Source: Dyadobacter sp. 3J3 (lineage in GTDB: Bacteria > Bacteroidota > Bacteroidia > Cytophagales > Spirosomataceae). From it: a DNA stretch of 64,000 bases. Numbering within the stretch: the stretch's first letter is position 1; every line of letters starts with the position of its first letter. Made by a program: the position numbers and the translations under genes. Positions 1 through 8,577 of this stretch are shown in pieces. The notes beneath the pieces were generated by a model. That model was not told the origin of the DNA. It worked only from the letters and a program-made list of their open reading frames with translations, and made no database searches. The stretch is from assembly GCF_009801115.1 (NCBI RefSeq), contig NZ_VTOL01000009.1, positions 124,001-188,000 on the forward strand, written 5' to 3'.

Positions 1-122
1 CCCGACTTCTCTTCTTTTGAGTAACAATAAATATTCTGTATCTTTTTATTCTCAAAAGGATACGTAAGAAATTTGCTATCAATGGCTTATTAATAAATTA
101 CCTCCAACCCCCGTAAAATTAA

Positions 123-1343
123 ATGGAAAATACATTAGGTCCACCGCCTGTTCCGCCTGCGCGCGTCATTGCATTGCACGGCAACCAGGGAATTCCATTT
201 TATATTTTCGCTACCGTATTTTCTTCCTTTTGCGTCATCACCGGATTGATCTGGGATATTTGCTGGCACATGAGTATCGGGCGCGACGGACTTTTTTCTC
301 CACCACATTTGATCATTTATCTCGGCGCAGTCGTTTCAGGAATATTTTCAGGGTATGAAATATTACGGGTTACATTTTGGGGAAACCCAATCGAAAAAAG
401 TAAAAGTGTAAAAGTGTGGGGCTTTTTTTATAGTTCTTTGGGGCAATTATTCTGTGTTTGGGGAGCCTTGGCCATGCTTACTTCTGCACCATTTGACGAC
501 TGGTGGCATAATACCTACGGTTTGGATATTACCATTCTTTCTCCGCCTCATACGATTTTGGCTTTGGGAATTATCAGCGTCCAGTTTGGTGCAATGATCA
601 GTGTTATTTCATTGAAAAATCAGAATAAACTCTTTTTTAACGAAAATCCTGAAAAGAAGAAAAACATCAATAAGATCTTATTCTGGCTGTTTTCACTTTC
701 GGCCGGATTTTTATTGACGATGTGGTATACGCTACTTTCCGAAGAAATGGGAATACGCAATACGCACAAATCAGACTTTTACATTGTTGCTTCTATCGTG
801 TTTCCTTTTTACCTGATGGCTTTGGGAAAAGCTGTGAAAAACAAATGGACCATTACCGCTGTGACGGCGATTTACAGTTTGCTGATGTTACTGACACTTT
901 GGATCATTCCACTCTTCCCGGCAGAGCCAAAACTCGGGCCAATTGTTAATCATATCGACCATTACCAGGGATTTAAGTTCCCCTTATTATTAATTGTTCC
1001 GGCATTTTTCGCAGATATTTTAAGAAACAAATTTGCTTATCTGAACGACTGGATTTTGTCATTAATTCTCGGAACTGCATTTCTTCTTACATTTTTTGTA
1101 GCGCAATGGAATGCCGGAACATTCCTGGTTGAATCACCACATGCAAGAAACTGGTTTTTCGGAAGTCATTACTGGTATTTTGGAAGTAACCCGGACTGGG
1201 AATTTCGTTATAAATTTCCTGATTGGGCGCTTGATACTACTCCTGAATTAATTAAAGGATTGGCAATTGCTTTGGTCAGCAGCCTTATATCTACACGTAT
1301 TGGTTTGAAATGGGGAAACTGGATGAATAAAATTCAACGATGA
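123..1343 (+). CDS. Polytopic membrane protein with duplicated WH/SPPH histidine motif
   Basis: A 406-residue inner-membrane protein with roughly ten hydrophobic segments; I do not recognise a named family. A histidine-bearing motif occurs twice: W44-D-x-x-W48-H49 followed by S59-P-P-H62, and F124-D-x-x-W128-H129 followed by S140-P-P-H143. The repeat suggests an internal duplication, with the four histidines lying near membrane boundaries where they could bind a metal or haem (inference). The start ATG at 123 is the first in frame. Its stop overlaps the start of the next gene by 4 bp, so the two are almost certainly co-translated. That partner also carries histidine-rich motifs outside the membrane. 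It could be a transporter, an enzyme or an assembly factor; function is unknown. Confidence 0.85.
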   Translation: MENTLGPPPVPPARVIALHGNQGIPFYIFATVFSSFCVITGLIWDICWHMSIGRDGLFSPPHLIIYLGAVVSGIFSGYEILRVTFWGNPIEKSKSVKVWGFFYSSLGQLFCVWGALAMLTSAPFDDWWHNTYGLDITILSPPHTILALGIISVQFGAMISVISLKNQNKLFFNENPEKKKNINKILFWLFSLSAGFLLTMWYTLLSEEMGIRNTHKSDFYIVASIVFPFYLMALGKAVKNKWTITAVTAIYSLLMLLTLWIIPLFPAEPKLGPIVNHIDHYQGFKFPLLLIVPAFFADILRNKFAYLNDWILSLILGTAFLLTFFVAQWNAGTFLVESPHARNWFFGSHYWYFGSNPDWEFRYKFPDWALDTTPELIKGLAIALVSSLISTRIGLKWGNWMNKIQR

Positions 1344-3013
1344 AAAAACTAATTTACTTAATAATTCTGTTCCTGTTTTCCGTTCAGATTTCCTCTGCGC
1401 ATGTTGGAAGTTCAGGCGTACTTCTTCAAGGGCAGGCCGGTCCATACAAAGTTTTAATTGATATAACACCTCCGGAAGTCATCCCGGGAACGGCCCGAAT
1501 TACTGTTTTTGTTGAAAATGGAGATCCTCAGAAAGTTCTAGCCCGGCCCATTACATACCGTTTTGGAAGTCAGGGTGCTCCATCTGCGGACGAAATTCAC
1601 CCAGTTCCTGGTCAACCCGGACAATTCCAGGGAGTGGTTTGGCTTATGCAAAGTGGGTCTTCCAGTGTACAGATTGAAATCTCCGGCAAGGACGGAAAAG
1701 GAGAATTTATTGTTCCGGTTGTAGCAGTTTCTACCGCCCAGAGTGTAATGCCGAAAGGACTGGGATTTGGTCTTTCCTTACTTGGAATTCTTCTCTTTTT
1801 GTTAATGATCACAGCCATTGGCGCCAGTGTAAGCGACGGATTGCTTCGTCCGGGCGAAGTTTTATCATCCAAACAAAAAAGAAAAAGATGGATGAATATG
1901 GGTATCGCAGCGTTTGTCTGCGCATTAATTTTGTTTGGCGGAAGCAGTTGGTGGAATAGTTGGGCAGCTCGTTATAACAAAAATATTTACAAGGCATTAA
2001 AAGGGAATTCGTCGGTTAGTAGTGAAGACGGACAGCGGATTTTTCAACTAAAAATTGATACCACTGGCTGGCAAGAAAAGAAACGAGGCGCCATGTTAAG
2101 TACCTTAATTCCTGATCACGGAAAACTGATGCACGTTTTCCTCGTACGCACTCCCGGTTTGGACGCGTTCGCGCACATTCATCCCGAACGAAAGGACAGT
2201 GTAACTTTCCAGGCTTACTTACCCAATCTGCCCGCCGGGAAATATCTTATGTATGCGGATGTGGTTCAATACTCAGGTTTTGCCGAAACCATCGTGGATA
2301 CTTTGGAAATCCCAGAACAACTTGCAAAAGGCCGCGAAATAAAGAAAACAGCCGAAGAAGATACCTATGTTGTTACGGATGCCATTAATTCTCCGGGGAA
2401 AATTCCGTTGGATGAAAACGTGGTGATCTGCGGAAAGCCTGGAACGAAAACTATTTTTAAAGATAGTTCGTATGCGATTTGGGAAGGAAAACCGGATAAA
2501 CCGCTGGAAGCCGGGAAACCTTATTTGTTAAACTTTGAGATATTTAATCCAGATGGTACACCAACTTTCCCTGAACCTTATCTGGGCATGATGGGACATG
2601 TGGCTGTTTTGCGGTCAGACGGCTCAGTTTATATTCATTTGCATCCTTCTGGTACATTTGCGATGGCAGCGGAACAAACCTTAAAAAACCGATTGACCGA
2701 TACAACGAAAATCATGCAAAGGCCATCACCGGTCATTTTCCGTGATAGTGTTGATCGTTATCTTTCCAGGTTAAAAGCAATGCCTACCGCTGATAGAGAA
2801 GAATTATTGATGACCGAAATGGGCATGTATAAGTTGAATGAAACCGGAGCAATGAACGCTATGGATCATAGCAACCGGATTTCTTTTCCGTATTCATTCC
2901 CTAAAAGTGGACGGTATCGAATATTTCTTCAGGTTAAAAGAAATGGCCAGGTTTTAACGGGCGCGTTTGATGTTCGCGTTGAAGAATCCGTTGGGGCCAC
3001 GGCCGCGAGGTAG
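1340..3013 (+). CDS. Secreted/membrane protein with two His-rich extracytoplasmic domains
   Basis: A 557-residue protein that starts with a clear signal peptide (MKKLIYLIILFLFSVQISSA). A beta-rich domain follows to about residue 135, then two membrane segments near 140-165 and 190-207, then a long extracytoplasmic part. That part holds two related histidine motifs: an HGKxMH stretch near residue 259 with HIHPE near 278-282, and MMGH near 416-419 with HLHPSG near 433-438. The paired H-x-H-P signatures suggest metal binding (inference). The ATG overlaps the upstream membrane-protein gene by 4 bp, so they form a translationally coupled pair. The stop codon touches a REP-like palindrome and the last residues (VGATAAR) look repeat-derived. 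No family name is assigned. Confidence 0.85.
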   Translation: MKKLIYLIILFLFSVQISSAHVGSSGVLLQGQAGPYKVLIDITPPEVIPGTARITVFVENGDPQKVLARPITYRFGSQGAPSADEIHPVPGQPGQFQGVVWLMQSGSSSVQIEISGKDGKGEFIVPVVAVSTAQSVMPKGLGFGLSLLGILLFLLMITAIGASVSDGLLRPGEVLSSKQKRKRWMNMGIAAFVCALILFGGSSWWNSWAARYNKNIYKALKGNSSVSSEDGQRIFQLKIDTTGWQEKKRGAMLSTLIPDHGKLMHVFLVRTPGLDAFAHIHPERKDSVTFQAYLPNLPAGKYLMYADVVQYSGFAETIVDTLEIPEQLAKGREIKKTAEEDTYVVTDAINSPGKIPLDENVVICGKPGTKTIFKDSSYAIWEGKPDKPLEAGKPYLLNFEIFNPDGTPTFPEPYLGMMGHVAVLRSDGSVYIHLHPSGTFAMAAEQTLKNRLTDTTKIMQRPSPVIFRDSVDRYLSRLKAMPTADREELLMTEMGMYKLNETGAMNAMDHSNRISFPYSFPKSGRYRIFLQVKRNGQVLTGAFDVRVEESVGATAAR

Positions 3014-3034
3014 GGGCAACCCTCGTGGTTGCCC
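3014..3034. repeat. REP-like palindrome GGGCAACC-CTCGT-GGTTGCCC
   Basis: A perfect 8-bp stem with a 5-nt loop that begins directly after the stop codon of the preceding gene. Its reverse complement matches, with one base change in each arm, the palindrome at 3366-3386. The two hairpins therefore bracket the 49-bp repeat array in opposite orientation. Repeats of this GGGCRACC type are widespread in bacteria (general knowledge). It could also act as a terminator, but it lacks a T-run. Confidence 0.8.
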
Positions 3035-3118
3035 GGAAACCACCTGATATTCTTCCGATCCATAATTACGGATAATTTGAAATTCCGGATAATTCTGGAT
3101 TTATTGATAATTCGAACA

Positions 3119-3386
3119 GGGCGACCACCAGTATTTAATCAATCAACCATTCCGGATAATTCGAAATCGGCGACCACCCCAGTATTTAATTAATCAACCA
3201 TTCCGGATAATTCGAACAGGGCGACCACCAGTATTTAATCAATCAACCATTCCGGATAATTCGAACAGGGCGACCACCAGAATTTAATCAATCCACCATT
3301 CCGGATAATTCGAACAGGGCGACCACCAGAATTTAATCAATCCACCATTCCGGATAATTCGAACAGGGCGACCACGAGGGTCGCCC
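3119..3386. repeat. 49-bp tandem array ending in a REP-like palindrome
   Basis: Five head-to-tail units begin near 3119, 3168, 3219, 3268 and 3317, with a sixth start at 3366. Each unit starts GGGCGACCACCAG, passes through an AT-rich stretch containing ATTTAATCAATC, and ends near GGATAATTCGAACA. Spacing is 49 bp except for one unit of about 51 bp. The last unit continues instead into a complete palindrome, GGGCGACC-ACGAG-GGTCGCCC, at 3366-3386. Every unit therefore opens with half of that palindrome. A degenerate version of the unit fills 3040-3118. The array lies between two convergent genes and has no coding signal. Confidence 0.9.
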
Positions 3387-3406
3387 GAACGAAATCTGAA
3401 GAAATT

Positions 3407-4066
3407 TTATACAAATAGCTCTAAAACCTTTTCAAACGAAATTTCGGAATAATCCTTAATATACAAATTACAAGGCGGCAATTCCTCAATAGTATGAGAG
3501 GTAAGCACGCCAACCACCTTCATACCAGCATTCAGCGCAGCGGAAACTCCTGAAAAAGAATCTTCAAAAACGACACAATCATCAGGAGAAACACCGAGGT
3601 TTTTAGCCGAAGTAAGATATACCTCAGGATCTGGCTTATGTTTTTTCACATCCTCACTGGCCAGAATTGATCCCATTTTATCCCGCAATGGCACTTTGCT
3701 AAAAACCAAATTAAGATTCGCTACCGGAGCAGAAGTTGCCACGCCAAGTTTTATTCCATTTTGATATAAATCATCAATGAAAGAAATGATACCGGTAATA
3801 GGATCGATGTATGGCTCATATATTTTCCGGAACAAACTTTCCTTTTCATCTTCCATTATCCGAAGTTCCTCTCCCTCAATAGTCCTTTCCAGAAAATGCG
3901 ATAGAATGTAACTATTGCTTTTACCAAACATATGCTGAGCGAAATCTTCATCTGTGGGAGACAGATTTCGGACCGAAAAAAATTCACGAAAAGCTTTGGA
4001 ATGGTAAGGATTAGTATGAACGATCACACCGTCCATGTCGAATATAACTGCAATTTGTTTTTTCAT
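3407..4066 (-). CDS. HAD-superfamily hydrolase, beta-phosphoglucomutase-like
   Basis: A 219-residue cytoplasmic HAD phosphatase or phosphomutase. Motif I is F-D-M-D-G-V near residues 9-14, carrying the nucleophilic and acid/base aspartates. A helical cap follows. The motif II serine/threonine lies in VATSAPV, the motif III lysine in the K-K-H-K-P-D-P stretch, and motif IV in F-E-D-S-F-S-G. This order and length fit the PgmB/GPP-type subfamily I, which acts on small sugar phosphates or related phosphoesters. The exact substrate cannot be read from sequence. The gene stands alone, with its 3' end facing the 49-bp repeat array. Confidence 0.9.
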   Translation of the reverse strand: MKKQIAVIFDMDGVIVHTNPYHSKAFREFFSVRNLSPTDEDFAQHMFGKSNSYILSHFLERTIEGEELRIMEDEKESLFRKIYEPYIDPITGIISFIDDLYQNGIKLGVATSAPVANLNLVFSKVPLRDKMGSILASEDVKKHKPDPEVYLTSAKNLGVSPDDCVVFEDSFSGVSAALNAGMKVVGVLTSHTIEELPPCNLYIKDYSEISFEKVLELFV

Positions 4067-4415
4067 AAGGCAAAGGTACTATATAGGATATTTACATTAT
4101 ACCAGGTTAAATTTGACCCGGTTAAGTTACTTTTTAAGTATTAATTTCAAATAATAAGAAATAAAAAAAATCTATGGATTCTTTATTTCTAGGATAATTA
4201 AAGCATTTTATGAAACATAATTAACCAAATGACAAGTTTTATAATGATTTATCCATAGAACTTTTTAATTTAGCCTTGTTAATTACAGTATAAAATAATT
4301 AAACAGCTACGATCAAATATTTCTCACCGGGATAAGATTTTACTTTACTAACCATCACCTTCAAAGTTATCATCTCACCCCATAAATCTCTATCCGTTAA
4401 AAGTCAGCGTTAATT
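4067..4415. other. Gene-free AT-rich spacer between divergent genes
   Basis: This 349-bp stretch separates the HAD hydrolase from the sigma-like gene, which are transcribed divergently, so it must carry both promoters. It is AT-rich with several A and T runs. I found no convincing TAnnTTTG box, no strong palindrome and no open frame with coding character. Confidence 0.6.
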
Positions 4416-4874
4416 ATGAATGAACTTGAACGTGTAAATGATAATTCTGGTCAACAGGTAGTGACGAAAAATTCTGTCCCTCTGACTACTATTGAAGTAT
4501 ATGACCAATATGGGGCAATGGCCTATGGAATTATTTTGCAGATAGTACCACAGCCACACTTAGCTCAGGAAATCCTGGTTAGTGTTTTTTCATCTCCGCT
4601 TCTGCAATCTTGTAATAGTTACCCGTTTACCTTTGCCGTCTGCGTTATTAAACTGGCCAGGGCAAAAGCAGTTGAAGCCAAAAGAAAATTAATGACCCTT
4701 GCACCTTTCAGCGGAGATAATGGACATTCAATAAAGGAAAATACTCCTGAAGTAATTTTTGACCTTGCGTTTCGTCAGGGATATTCACCAGATGAAGTTG
4801 CTGAAAAATTAAAAATTTCGAAATCAGAAGTGCTCAAAGCATTTCACGAATTTTTCAAATCTACAAACGCATAA
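4416..4874 (+). CDS. Degenerate ECF sigma-factor-like protein
   Basis: A 152-residue protein with the outline of a small ECF sigma factor. Residues 28-60 (VYDQYGAMAYGII onward) resemble region 2 helices. The C-terminal 45 residues form a probable helix-turn-helix like region 4 (Y-S-P-D-E-V-A-E-K-L-K-I-S-K-S-E-V). The middle lacks the usual region 2.3/2.4 aromatic and DNA-contact residues and is rich in cysteine and valine, so it may be a diverged or regulatory relative rather than an active sigma. The next gene begins 12 bp downstream and looks like a membrane anti-sigma protein. That pairing supports the sigma-like reading. Confidence 0.65.
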   Translation: MNELERVNDNSGQQVVTKNSVPLTTIEVYDQYGAMAYGIILQIVPQPHLAQEILVSVFSSPLLQSCNSYPFTFAVCVIKLARAKAVEAKRKLMTLAPFSGDNGHSIKENTPEVIFDLAFRQGYSPDEVAEKLKISKSEVLKAFHEFFKSTNA

Positions 4875-4886
4875 CTATATCACACT

Positions 4887-5366
4887 TTGAAAACTCAACA
4901 ATTTATTGAGAGCGGTATACTGGAATCTTACTTGCTTGGCATGAGCACGGACGAAGAGCAGCATCAGGTAAATCAGATGGTGATGACGCATTCAGAAATT
5001 TCCGAATATTTAGTGCGTTTTGAAAAAAACATTCAAAATTATTTCCTTCAGAGTGCAGTTCCGCCTCCTGCAGATGTAAGAGAAATTGTGCAATTCAGAA
5101 GTAATAAAACAGATGTTACGAAAAAAGGAAATCATACTTACTATGATATGCCGAAGGATAACACGGTTAAAAAAGACAATTACCTTGACATTGAAGTTAA
5201 CGATACCTATATAAAAGTCCACAAATGGTGGCGTCCGGCTTTTGTGGCTGTTTTTATACTTTCAAAAGTATTTCTGATCACAGGACTTTACTATTATTTT
5301 AAAGCTGCAAGCCAGGAGGACGAAATCCAAAAGCTCCGGACGGAAATTGCTTCTCCAAAAAGATAA
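4887..5366 (+). CDS. Anti-sigma-factor-like membrane protein (TTG start)
   Basis: A 159-residue protein. The N-terminal stretch (F-I-E-S-G-I-L-E-S-Y-L-L-G followed by an acidic helix) resembles the zinc-less anti-sigma domain common in Bacteroidota, which binds an ECF sigma. One membrane helix lies near residues 113-138 (VAVFILSKVFLITGLYYYF), followed by a short charged, probably extracytoplasmic tail. A TTG start at 4887 is chosen because the conserved ESGILE motif lies upstream of the first in-frame ATG at 4940. It follows the sigma-like gene by 12 bp and shares its operon. The terminator at 5389-5425 closes the unit. Confidence 0.65.
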   Translation: MKTQQFIESGILESYLLGMSTDEEQHQVNQMVMTHSEISEYLVRFEKNIQNYFLQSAVPPPADVREIVQFRSNKTDVTKKGNHTYYDMPKDNTVKKDNYLDIEVNDTYIKVHKWWRPAFVAVFILSKVFLITGLYYYFKAASQEDEIQKLRTEIASPKR

Positions 5367-5388
5367 TCTGATTAGTAATAAGAATTTA

Positions 5389-5425
5389 AAATCCCTGCCT
5401 TTTCCAAATCGCAGGGATTTTTTTC
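5389..5425 (+). terminator. Intrinsic terminator after sigma/anti-sigma-like pair
   Basis: AAATCCCTGC pairs with GCAGGGATTT across a 12-nt loop, and the arm runs into seven Ts. It is well placed to end the two-gene unit 22 bp upstream. Confidence 0.85.
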
Positions 5426-5556
5426 TGCCTTCCCAATTGGCATTAGCGTATAAATTTGTTTTCTACCCATGAGAATATAAAAAACCGTCGGACGGAGGTT
5501 GTCTTTAACAAATTCAATCACCAACTTGCGGCTACTATTTATTAATCAAATTTCAC

Positions 5557-6045
5557 ATGTTTCCTTTTCGGATTGGACAAGGTTATGATGTTCATCAATT
5601 AGTTGAAGACCGTCCGTTTTGGCTTGGCGGTATTATAATTCCTCATACACACGGCGCAAAAGGCCATTCTGATGCCGACGTAGTTTGCCATGTGCTTTGT
5701 GATGCACTTCTGGGTGCGGCTAATATGCGCAATATTGGCTTTCATTTTTCCGATACGGATCCAAAGTGGAAAGGCGTCGACAGCAAAGTGTTGCTGTCAA
5801 AAGTATTGGAAATGATTCGCGAAAAAGGTTTTGAGGTTGGGAACGTCGATGTTACCATTATTCTTCAAAGACCAAAATTAAACCCGCATATTCCAGAAAT
5901 GAAAACTTGTCTTTCACAGGTTATGAACGTTTCGGAAGAAGATATTTCTATCAAAGCAACAACGTCCGAGCATTTAGGTTTTGTTGGAAGAGAAGAAGGA
6001 ATTGCCGCACATTGTGTTGCCTTGATATATAAACCTGAAAAGTAA
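5557..6045 (+). CDS. ispF: 2-C-methyl-D-erythritol 2,4-cyclodiphosphate synthase
   Basis: Catalyses the cyclisation of CDP-methylerythritol 2-phosphate to MEcPP with release of CMP, in the non-mevalonate isoprenoid pathway. At 162 residues it has the normal family length. The metal-binding D-x-H of the N-terminal G-Q-G-Y-D-V-H-Q motif is present. So is the H-S-D-A-D-V-V-C-H motif that supplies the third zinc ligand, the F-S-D-T-D-P loop, and the C-terminal substrate stretch K-A-T-T-S-E-H-L-G-F-V-G-R. The enzyme acts as a cytoplasmic trimer. The gene appears to be monocistronic, downstream of a terminator. The 37-bp gap to the next gene would allow read-through. Confidence 0.97.
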   Translation: MFPFRIGQGYDVHQLVEDRPFWLGGIIIPHTHGAKGHSDADVVCHVLCDALLGAANMRNIGFHFSDTDPKWKGVDSKVLLSKVLEMIREKGFEVGNVDVTIILQRPKLNPHIPEMKTCLSQVMNVSEEDISIKATTSEHLGFVGREEGIAAHCVALIYKPEK

Positions 6046-6082
6046 TCTGCTTTTCTTTCGACTAATTTTCAAAACCATTCCT

Positions 6083-7225
6083 ATGAAATTAATCAGACCT
6101 CTACTTTTCTCTTTATCGTTTGCTTTTACTTTTGGAGCGTTTGTAGAAAATGCAAAAGCACAAAACGCCATTGAACCGCTAGGTTTTGAAGAATACGATC
6201 CTGTGTCGACTTTAAAGGTTGAAGAACACAAACTCAGACGCGCTAAATTTCCATTTATTGATGTGCACAATCATCAGTATCAAATGCCGACACAGGATCT
6301 AAAATTTCTGGTTGCGCAAATGGACAGTCTGAATATGGGTATTATGGTCAATTTGAGCGGACGTGGGTGGAGTGACAATTGGGAGGAAGGAACGGCCACT
6401 TTGAAAGGATCAATTGAAAATATTGCCAAAAATGAGCCGAAGCGGATTGCCGTTTTCACCAATCTTCAATTCAAAGGATTTGGAGATAAAGACTGGACGG
6501 AAAAAGCGGTCAAACAATTGGAAGCCGACGTCAAAATGGGCGCCAAAGGTTTGAAGATTTACAAAAGTTTAGGTTTCAGCGGGATTAAAGATGACAAAGG
6601 AAACCGCGTTGCCGTAAGTGACCCGCGCCTGGATCCGGTTTGGAAAAAATGCGGTGAACTGAAAATTCCGGTTTTGATTCACACGGCGGATGTACCGTCT
6701 TTCTGGGATCCGATGGACCGTTACAACGAACGTTGGCTGGAATTAAAAACGCATCCGGGACGTCGCCGTGGTCCAAATGACCCCGTACCTTTTGATTCGC
6801 TTATTTCTGAACAACACAAGATTTTTAGAGATAATCCAAAAACGATATTCATCAATGCGCACATGGGCTGGTATCCAAACAATCTGAAAAAGCTGGATAG
6901 CTTGATGATTGTTTTCCCAAATATGTATGTTGAAATCGGAGCTGTAATTGCTGAACTCGGACGTCAGCCCAGAGCAGCAAAAAAGTTCTTCGACAAATGG
7001 CAAGACCGGGTTTTGTTCGGAAAAGACAGCTGGGTTCCTTCCGAATACAGTACCTATTTCAGAGTACTTGAAACCGAAGATGAATATTTCCCTTACCACA
7101 AAAAATACCATGCCTTCTGGCGTATGTACGGCATGGGACTTTCTGATGAAGTCTTGAAAAAGCTATATTACAAAAACGCACTGAATATCATTCCAGGATT
7201 AGACAAATCCCAATTCCCAAAATAA
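6083..7225 (+). CDS. Secreted amidohydrolase-family metal-dependent hydrolase
   Basis: A 380-residue protein with a signal peptide (about 26 residues ending in AKAQ) followed by an amidohydrolase-2 TIM barrel. Visible metal-site motifs are V-H-N-H near residues 60-63, the strand-end lysine in G-L-K-I-Y-K, I-H-T-A-D, N-A-H-M-G and G-K-D-S-W near the end. The substrate is unknown; relatives include decarboxylating and hydrolytic barrel enzymes. The signal peptide places it in the periplasm. A strong terminator follows 4 bp after the stop. Its neighbour ispF is unrelated in function. Confidence 0.88.
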   Translation: MKLIRPLLFSLSFAFTFGAFVENAKAQNAIEPLGFEEYDPVSTLKVEEHKLRRAKFPFIDVHNHQYQMPTQDLKFLVAQMDSLNMGIMVNLSGRGWSDNWEEGTATLKGSIENIAKNEPKRIAVFTNLQFKGFGDKDWTEKAVKQLEADVKMGAKGLKIYKSLGFSGIKDDKGNRVAVSDPRLDPVWKKCGELKIPVLIHTADVPSFWDPMDRYNERWLELKTHPGRRRGPNDPVPFDSLISEQHKIFRDNPKTIFINAHMGWYPNNLKKLDSLMIVFPNMYVEIGAVIAELGRQPRAAKKFFDKWQDRVLFGKDSWVPSEYSTYFRVLETEDEYFPYHKKYHAFWRMYGMGLSDEVLKKLYYKNALNIIPGLDKSQFPK

Positions 7226-7228
7226 TAA

Positions 7229-7268
7229 AAAAAGAGGTTGCCGAAATTTTCGGCAACCTCTTTTTTTA
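7229..7268 (+). terminator. Strong intrinsic terminator
   Basis: AAAGAGGTTGCCGAAA pairs with TTTCGGCAACCTCTTT around a very short loop, with an A-run before and a T-run after. It could work in both directions between the convergent amidohydrolase and TPR genes. Confidence 0.95.
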
Positions 7269-7312
7269 TTAACAATTAATCGCACTGGCGACCCGGCCTT
7301 AACAATTAACAA

Positions 7313-8431
7313 TTATTTAAAGGCTTTCGCTTCCTTAATAATCGATTTGTATTCCGCTTTTTCCAGCGCCTTTTTATAGTATTGTCTCGCTTTGCCTTTA
7401 TCTCCCGCTCTGTTTGCAATACGTGCTAAACCGGCGTATGCCATGGCATAATATTCGCGGGTGTACTGATCGTCGTGAGGGGTACGAAGGGCCGTTAAAT
7501 ATGATTTCTGCGCCGCGCTGTCATTCTTTGTACCCTTTTCAAAAATGATTCCCTGAAAAGTATTGTAGGCGATTGGATAGAATCCTTTGTTATTGGCTTT
7601 CAATTTCTCCATCCCCTTTCCTGCCTCATCATATCGACCGGTTAATAGTAAAGTTTCCGTATTAATCATATTGAAAATATGATTTTCAGGATACCAGCTT
7701 GCGAGTTTTTGCGTGTAGGTAAGCGCTTTGGGAAAGTTTGATTCGTGTTCCAGATAAATATGAGACAAATAAAAACAAGCTTCGGCTTTTGTAATAACAC
7801 CCTGACGCGTAGCAATATCGATTTGTTTTAAACCCAAAGCTTTATCTCCGTTTTTGAAAAAAATCATCAAAGGCTTAACCATTCCATGATCTTCCGGATA
7901 GTATTCAACATAATAGTTATACATCCCGGAGGTGAAATAAAACTCAGGATTTCTCTCGGTTAATTTCAATCCGGTGATTAAGGCGTTATAAGCTTTTTTA
8001 GCTTCGCCGGCCGCACTCATTAATTCACCATTGTAGTTGTACATCATGGCAATATAACCTCTGGCAACAATGGTGTAAAAAACAGCTTCCGGATCTTTGC
8101 TGTCTTTACCATATTTTTTGGTAATCGCATCCAGACACTGATTTAATTTGCTGATGTATTCCTTCGATTTCGTAGGATTGTCCTTGATTGGAAGATATTG
8201 CCAGTACATGACAAATGAATCAAGAATGTAGGAAACGGGGTGATTAGGATATTTTTTCTCAACCTGATTTAATACTGCATTGGCTTCGGCATATTCGTAA
8301 TTATAAATATGATCGAGACCTTTTTGAACCAGTTTAAGTGTTACAGGATCACTTAGTAATTGCGCCTTTGACGGCTTGGGAATTGTAATAAATAAGACAA
8401 ATAAAAAACAAAACTGCAAAGTAAATTTCAT
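7313..8431 (-). CDS. Exported TPR-repeat protein
   Basis: A 372-residue protein starting at the ATG whose product has a signal peptide (MKFTLQFCFLFVLFITIPKP, then SKAQ); an upstream in-frame ATG at 8500 would bury that signal. The body is built of degenerate tetratricopeptide helices, with recognisable units near the C-terminus (Y-A-G-L-A-R-I-A-N-R-A-G-D-K-G-K-A-R-Q-Y-Y-K-K-A-L). It has no catalytic motif and is likely a periplasmic scaffold or binding protein. The start lies 146 bp from the divergent M16 peptidase gene, which may share a regulatory region. Confidence 0.85.
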   Translation of the reverse strand: MKFTLQFCFLFVLFITIPKPSKAQLLSDPVTLKLVQKGLDHIYNYEYAEANAVLNQVEKKYPNHPVSYILDSFVMYWQYLPIKDNPTKSKEYISKLNQCLDAITKKYGKDSKDPEAVFYTIVARGYIAMMYNYNGELMSAAGEAKKAYNALITGLKLTERNPEFYFTSGMYNYYVEYYPEDHGMVKPLMIFFKNGDKALGLKQIDIATRQGVITKAEACFYLSHIYLEHESNFPKALTYTQKLASWYPENHIFNMINTETLLLTGRYDEAGKGMEKLKANNKGFYPIAYNTFQGIIFEKGTKNDSAAQKSYLTALRTPHDDQYTREYYAMAYAGLARIANRAGDKGKARQYYKKALEKAEYKSIIKEAKAFK

Positions 8432-8577
8432 GACTATCAGGATATCAGTATAAATGGTTTGGTGGAATCCCACCTGAGCATTAGCTTTGTTCATAACCAC
8501 AAAACCTGCGTACGGGTTTCTTACCAGATTTTTATTTTGGAAAGAACCGTGCCGTTACCATTAATTGATTTGATTTT

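Noticed and set aside
1-122. Inverted repeat CTTTTGAG...CTCAAAAG
   Set aside because: Eight-base arms 29 bp apart with no T-run or operon context. It may be chance in AT-rich DNA.
722-949. Out-of-frame open reading frame inside the first membrane protein gene
   Set aside because: Shadow frame over a strongly supported gene.
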